From positions 1-29,757 of the forward strand of contig CAYLZN010000028.1 in the NCBI GenBank assembly GCA_964387935.1: DNA of 29,757 bases, read 5' to 3'. The first letter of the stretch is position 1; each line of letters starts with the position of its first letter. The translations under genes and the position numbers were made by a program. This DNA is from CAYLZN01 sp964387935. Its GTDB lineage: Bacteria > Acidobacteriota > Vicinamibacteria > Vicinamibacterales > JAFNAJ01. A model generated the notes under the pieces. That model did no database searches. It saw only the letters and a program-made list of their open reading frames with translations, and had not been told where the DNA came from. Below are positions 25,853-29,757 of this stretch, piece after piece.

Positions 25853-25864
25853 GCCCGCCCGGGC

Positions 25865-26371
25865 TCAGCGGGATTTCTGGCGCGTCGAGCCGCGGGCGCC
25901 GGCGCGGCGTGGTCGGGTGGCGGTGGCTCGAAGCGCACGAACCCGCTCGAGATCTCGTACGTCGCGCCGATGGCGAGGATCGTTGATCCGCGACTTCACG
26001 TCGATCAGCGTGTCGAGATCCATCCAGTTCACGGCCGCTTGGCCGTACTTGCCCTTCACGCGCCGTTTCCACGCCTCGGAGAACTCGGGGCCTTTGACGA
26101 GCCGCAGCAGATCGATGCGGTTTGGCGGGAGCCCCAGTTGCAGGATCTCGGCGGGCCGATCGACGGCGAGGAGGTGCGGACTGCCGAAATCCGCGAGGGC
26201 CGCGTTCGCGCGCCTGACGTTGCCTGGCGACGGGTCGATCCAGAGGTCCATGTCCTTCGTGTACCGCGGCCTGGCGTGGTAGATGAACGCGAGGCCGCCA
26301 ATCACGAGGTAACGGACGTCGTGGCGCTGCAGCAGGACCAGCAGGTCTTCGAAGTCGGGAACCGTCTCCAC
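25865..26371 (-). CDS. Nucleotidyltransferase-fold protein (possible toxin-antitoxin component)
   Basis: This 168-residue protein has the nucleotidyltransferase superfamily signature: VIGGLAFIYHARPRYTKDMDLWID, i.e. GG followed after about 14 residues by D-M-D. This matches the small DUF6036/AbiEii-like nucleotidyltransferases. Such proteins often pair with a tiny upstream protein, as here, and some act in toxin-antitoxin or phage-defence pairs, though no function is proven for this one. The C-terminus (about 150-168) is rich in Arg and Ala. The start is the GTG at 26371, one base after the stop of the 66-residue gene, so translation is very likely coupled. The stop is 12 bases from the convergent sulfatase stop. 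A plain metabolic nucleotidyltransferase is a less likely alternative because of the small size. Confidence 0.75.
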   Translation of the reverse strand: METVPDFEDLLVLLQRHDVRYLVIGGLAFIYHARPRYTKDMDLWIDPSPGNVRRANAALADFGSPHLLAVDRPAEILQLGLPPNRIDLLRLVKGPEFSEAWKRRVKGKYGQAAVNWMDLDTLIDVKSRINDPRHRRDVRDLERVRALRATATRPRRAGARGSTRQKSR

Positions 26372-26372
26372 C

Positions 26373-26573
26373 TCACGACTCCCACGCGGACGACTTGTTG
26401 CGGCCTTTCACGCGCTGGATGTCGTGGCGAATGGCGACCAGGGCTGACAGACGGGCCTCCGGCGTCTGTTTCTGCCAGAACTCGAGGTCCCAGTCATCGG
26501 CCGCCTTGAAACTGGTCGTCCTGTGCGCGACGATGCGTTGCCGTCGCGCCAGGGAACGCTGCCGCAAGGTCAT
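26373..26573 (-). CDS. Small 66-residue protein upstream of nucleotidyltransferase
   Basis: This is a short basic then amphipathic protein, with the segment DWDLEFWQKQTPEARLSAL near residues 27-45. I recognise this pattern from small proteins encoded immediately before DUF6036-type nucleotidyltransferases. Its biochemical role is not known to me; an antitoxin or chaperone-like partner is a reasonable guess. The ATG at 26573 was chosen because the upstream open frame (to 27770) is an artefact of the kinase gene. There is no strong ribosome site. A TACGAT hexamer lies six bases before the ATG and could be a -10 element. The stop TGA is followed after one base by the GTG of the nucleotidyltransferase. 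Confidence 0.65.
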   Translation of the reverse strand: MTLRQRSLARRQRIVAHRTTSFKAADDWDLEFWQKQTPEARLSALVAIRHDIQRVKGRNKSSAWES

Positions 26574-26743
26574 GAGCAGATCGTAGCCCGCCACGGCAGG
26601 CGAGAGAAGCTCAATGTGCGGGGAGGGCCCGCGCGACCTGTCGTCCCGAAAGGGCTTCTCCCGGAACAAGCGCGACGTGATTCCGCTCGTCTGTCCGCCC
26701 GGGGTCTGAGCCGTCGCGGTTCCACCAGACGTGGGCGCCCCGC
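26574..26743. other. Intergenic region, 170 bases
   Basis: This spacer lies between the kinase stop (26744) and the start of the small protein gene (26573), both on the minus strand. I see no clear terminator or repeat. A TTGAGC and a TACGAT are present in the minus orientation but with poor spacing. Confidence 0.4.
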
Positions 26744-29728
26744 TCAACGCAGCGCGTTCTGCACCGTCCAGAGATCGAACGACCATGTGCCGCCTGTGTA
26801 AGTCATCCGCCGCCCGTCGGGACTCAGCGAGGCGGGGTTGACGAAGATCCCGGGCTCGGGGATGCCCAGCGGTCGCGCCGTGCCGCCCTCGGCCGGAATG
26901 GCCCACAGCTCGGCCTTCATGTTCGGGCCGCGCGCGAAGACCAGATCGCGACCGTCGGGCCCCCATCCGACGAGCGCGAGACCGTCCGGGTGTTCGTCCA
27001 GCACCTGCAGGCCCGGCGGGTTCCCAGCCAGGTCGGCGACGATGAGTCGCGACGTCGGTGGCGCGGCCCCCTTTTCGGACGCGCCGCTGAACCGGCCCGA
27101 GAACGCCAGCCGCCGACCGTCGGGTGAATAGGCCAGGAATCGACCCAGATCGAGTTGGTGCGCGGCCTTGCTGACGAGCACGCGCTCCTCTCCGGATCCC
27201 AGATTGCGCGAGACGATGCCGCGCGGCGTGCCGAAGACGACGGCCCGCGAATCCGGCGCCCACACGTGCGCCGTGACCTGCGGCACGATGCGCGATGCCG
27301 CACCGCTGCGCACCTCCACCGCGTAGATCCCGCCCTGCCCGGCGCGGTTCCATCCCAGGCAGAGCAAACGGCTCCCGTCGGGCGACCAGCGCACGGGGTG
27401 CAGGGCCAGGCGCAGGTCCGGATCGAGATCGCGCTCGGTCCCCGTGACCATGTCGTGGATGGTGAGCAGCCGCGTGCCAGGCTCCATGAGCAGGCCGTGC
27501 CGCATGGAGATGAACGCGAGCTGCCGACCGTCGGGCGACCAGCCAGGGGCGATGTTCCCGCCGGCGTTGCGCGAGGCGACGAGCGTCGGCTCCGGGGCAG
27601 GTGCGCCGTCGAGCGCGGTCTCCACGTCGCGGACGAAGATGTCGATCGTCCCCTTCTGGCGCCAGTAGTACAGCGTGCCGTCGCCCGCGATGCCCTGGAC
27701 CCAGCCGCGCCCGAACGCCTCGAACACCCGCATCGGCTCCTGCACCGCATCCGCGAGTGACTGCAGCCACCCGTCGAGGATGCCGGATCGATCGCTCAGG
27801 AAGAACACGCCAGTGCCGTCGGGCGTCCAGAGCGGCGCCGCGTCGTTGGCTGGATGCTCGACGACCGCGCGCACGTCGCCGTCATCCACCGACAGCAGGA
27901 AGATGTCCCGCTGGCGCGGGTTGTCGTCGCCGGGCAGGTCGAACAGCACATGGCGGCCGTCCGGCGACAGGCTGACACCTCGTGGCTGCCGGTCGCGGAA
28001 CTGCCGCAGCACGCGGGCGCTCCACGTATCGCCCGTGCCCTCGACCATCACGATCTCGACCGCGTCGTCACGGCGCCTGAGGTGGCAGAGCAGGCGCTGC
28101 CCGTCGGCGGACCATTCCAGATGACTGATGCCGACGGCCTCGGGCAGGCGGGTCACCTCGCGCGGGCTGCCGCCGGCCACGGGAACAACCGACAACGTGC
28201 AGCCCGAGTCCGTGCAGGTGCCGATCGTCAGTCGTGTGGCGTCCGCATCGAGCGCCAGGGCGTCCGGCCAGGGATCATTGTCCGTGCGACCCGTGAGGGT
28301 CATTGGGATCGACGTGCTCGATTGCGGATCCCAGATCGCGAGCTGGCCCTGGGAATCCAGGTACGGGACGGCCCCGTGCGCACGCGACGGAGGGCCGGCG
28401 ACGGCGACTGGTGGCAACGGGATCTGACGACTCACCTGCGCGGCCTGTGCGAGCGACAGTGTTTCCGGAGCACCTCCCGGACGACCGAACCCGTCCGGCA
28501 GCGGCTTGGTTCCTCTCAACAGGAGGGTGAGGCCAGCCGTCACGGCAGCAACAAGCGCGACAGCCACCATGAGATATCGGTATCCCCGAGTGGGGATTGC
28601 CGACGGCCTGCTGGCGCCTTCCGGCTCCGCAGGGCGCGCCAGCGCCTTCTCGAGCGCAGCCGCCAGCGCCTGAATGGTTCCGAATCGTCTCGCCTGGTCA
28701 GGATGACAGGCACCCTCGATCGCGCGAACGAGCGACGCCGGCAGGTCCGAGCGGCGGGCGGACAGCGGGGTCCGCCGGCGCGCCCGGTGGGCATCACGCA
28801 GCTCGCGCAGCGACGCACCAGTGACGGGATACGAGCCCGACGCGAGGAAATACAGCAGCACCCCGAGGCTGTAGATGTCGCCCTGCACCGACGGCGGCTG
28901 CCCGTCGAAGCGCTCGGGGGCCACGTAGAGCGGCGTACCCGCGAGGGCGGGCGCTTCCTCGGCGGCCGCCCCGTGGTCGCCCAGCGGCGGCTGCTCGATT
29001 CCGGCGCCGAAGTCCGTGAGGACGATGCGGCCGGTGCGCTCGCGGATGACGTTCTGGGCCTTGACGTCCTGGTGGAGGAGGCCGGCGGCATGCACCGCCG
29101 ACAGCGCGGCGCACAGGTCGATGCCGACCCGTGCCACGACGTCGGGTGCGAGAGGCCCGTTGGCCGCGACCAGGTCAGCCAGCGTGCGGCCCTCGATGAA
29201 CTCCATCCAGATGCCGGTCTGCCCGTCGAGGCGGTCGGCACCGTAGACCGTCGCGACGTTCGGGTGGCGGACCTTCGCGATGAGGCGCCCTTCGTGAACG
29301 ATGGTGCCGGCGCGCGCATCCTGCGGCGAGCTCGCGTCGAGCAACTTGAGCGCGACCTGGCGGTCGAGGCGCGAGTCCCAGGCGCGGAAGACCTGGCCGA
29401 AGGCCCCGTGGCCGATGCGTTCGAGGATCTCGAGCGGGCCCCAGGTGGCGGGCCACGCCGCGAGTGCCCGAGTCGCGGCCGCCTGCGGGTCAGGTGACGT
29501 GAGCGTGGTGGCGAGCGTGCGCAGGCTGGCGGGCGTCTCGGCCGTGAGCGGCGTGCTGGCCAGGGAGTCCGGGGCGTTGCGGTGCACCGTGCCCACGTCG
29601 GACAGCACCCGCAGTTGCCGGAGCATCGCGCGATGCGAGACGTCCACCGCCGACTCGAGCGCGTCCCAGTCGACGGGGGTGCCGTCGAGCACGGCGGCTG
29701 CGGCCTTCGCGACGGCCATCGAGCCCAT
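26744..29728 (-). CDS. Large Ser/Thr kinase-propeller with non-RD catalytic loop (start uncertain)
   Basis: This is a protein of about 994 residues (numbering below from the ATG at 29728). An N-terminal helical extension of about 100 residues (AVLDGTPVDWDALES, MLRQLRVLSDV) precedes the kinase: glycine loop GHGAFGQVF at about 106-114, ATP lysine near 128, DFG near 239-241 and VAPERF. The catalytic loop is HQDVKAQN (Gln where Arg is usual, codon CAG), so this is a non-RD kinase; Asp and Lys remain. A helix near YLMVAVALVAAVTAGLTLLL anchors it, and PD40-type repeats (LSPDGRHVLFD, WTPDGTGVFFLS, WSPDGRQLAFIS, WSPDGSRLLCL, YSPDGRRLAFS, LSPDGRRMTYT) fill the rest. The frame stays open to the window edge, so a TTG at 29749 or a start beyond the window is also possible. 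Confidence 0.88.
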   Translation of the reverse strand: MGSMAVAKAAAAVLDGTPVDWDALESAVDVSHRAMLRQLRVLSDVGTVHRNAPDSLASTPLTAETPASLRTLATTLTSPDPQAAATRALAAWPATWGPLEILERIGHGAFGQVFRAWDSRLDRQVALKLLDASSPQDARAGTIVHEGRLIAKVRHPNVATVYGADRLDGQTGIWMEFIEGRTLADLVAANGPLAPDVVARVGIDLCAALSAVHAAGLLHQDVKAQNVIRERTGRIVLTDFGAGIEQPPLGDHGAAAEEAPALAGTPLYVAPERFDGQPPSVQGDIYSLGVLLYFLASGSYPVTGASLRELRDAHRARRRTPLSARRSDLPASLVRAIEGACHPDQARRFGTIQALAAALEKALARPAEPEGASRPSAIPTRGYRYLMVAVALVAAVTAGLTLLLRGTKPLPDGFGRPGGAPETLSLAQAAQVSRQIPLPPVAVAGPPSRAHGAVPYLDSQGQLAIWDPQSSTSIPMTLTGRTDNDPWPDALALDADATRLTIGTCTDSGCTLSVVPVAGGSPREVTRLPEAVGISHLEWSADGQRLLCHLRRRDDAVEIVMVEGTGDTWSARVLRQFRDRQPRGVSLSPDGRHVLFDLPGDDNPRQRDIFLLSVDDGDVRAVVEHPANDAAPLWTPDGTGVFFLSDRSGILDGWLQSLADAVQEPMRVFEAFGRGWVQGIAGDGTLYYWRQKGTIDIFVRDVETALDGAPAPEPTLVASRNAGGNIAPGWSPDGRQLAFISMRHGLLMEPGTRLLTIHDMVTGTERDLDPDLRLALHPVRWSPDGSRLLCLGWNRAGQGGIYAVEVRSGAASRIVPQVTAHVWAPDSRAVVFGTPRGIVSRNLGSGEERVLVSKAAHQLDLGRFLAYSPDGRRLAFSGRFSGASEKGAAPPTSRLIVADLAGNPPGLQVLDEHPDGLALVGWGPDGRDLVFARGPNMKAELWAIPAEGGTARPLGIPEPGIFVNPASLSPDGRRMTYTGGTWSFDLWTVQNALR

Positions 29729-29757
29729 CGACCCGCGCCGCCGGCGCAAGCTCCTGC

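Noticed and set aside
25857..25864. GCCCGGGC palindrome between sulfatase and nucleotidyltransferase as a terminator
   Set aside because: There is no loop and no T-run; an eight-base GC palindrome is expected by chance in this DNA.
1..29757. CRISPR arrays, tRNA or rRNA genes, insertion sequences, phage genes
   Set aside because: On reading both strands I found no regularly spaced repeats, cloverleaf-like tails, transposase motifs or terminal inverted repeats.

Overview
This GC-rich window most likely comes from an Acidobacteriota genome, with Vicinamibacteria-like lineages the best guess. The clues are the density of membrane-anchored Ser/Thr kinases fused to TolB/WD40-type propellers, a TonB-dependent receptor with an N-terminal carboxypeptidase-regulatory-like domain, a DUF885 peptidase and a lipoprotein sulfatase. 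This is inference from gene content; no rRNA or other marker gene is present. A run of exactly 10 N inside one gene marks a scaffold gap, so the source is a draft or metagenome assembly.

Layout. 1-940 (-): N-terminal part of a Ser/Thr kinase that runs off the window. 1106-3701 and 3721-6360 (+): two tandem kinase-propeller paralogues, the first broken by the N gap and carrying Thr in place of the catalytic-loop Lys. 8903-6406 (-): a tightly overlapping four-gene metal/tetrapyrrole operon of DtxR-type regulator, ferritin-like protein, exported CbiX-type chelatase and PepSY-associated membrane protein. 9793-9110 (-): a secreted or lipoprotein hypothetical. 10024-12702 (+): TonB-dependent receptor. 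15456-12784 (-): another kinase-propeller. 17869-15558 (-): three-repeat NHL-like secreted protein, ECF sigma factor and its zinc-finger anti-sigma factor. 17994-23343 (+): kinase-TolB_N-TPR protein, DUF885 peptidase and membrane GT2 glycosyltransferase. 23477-25852 (+): lipoprotein sulfatase behind a strong extended -10 promoter. 26573-25865 (-): a small protein plus nucleotidyltransferase pair. 29728-26744 (-): a large kinase-propeller with a non-RD catalytic loop (HQD).

How the genes may work together. Six Hanks-type kinases in under 30 kb, together with an ECF sigma/anti-sigma pair, make this a signalling-rich region. The four-gene operon is the most coherent functional unit. A metal-sensing repressor probably controls an iron-storage-like protein, a periplasmic chelatase and a membrane protein of a type often found in iron or haem uptake loci. 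The TonB receptor about 1.1 kb away on the other strand could supply the metal or tetrapyrrole, but nothing in the sequence proves this link.

No tRNA, rRNA, CRISPR array, insertion sequence or phage gene was recognised. No stretch longer than about 230 bases lacks a gene.
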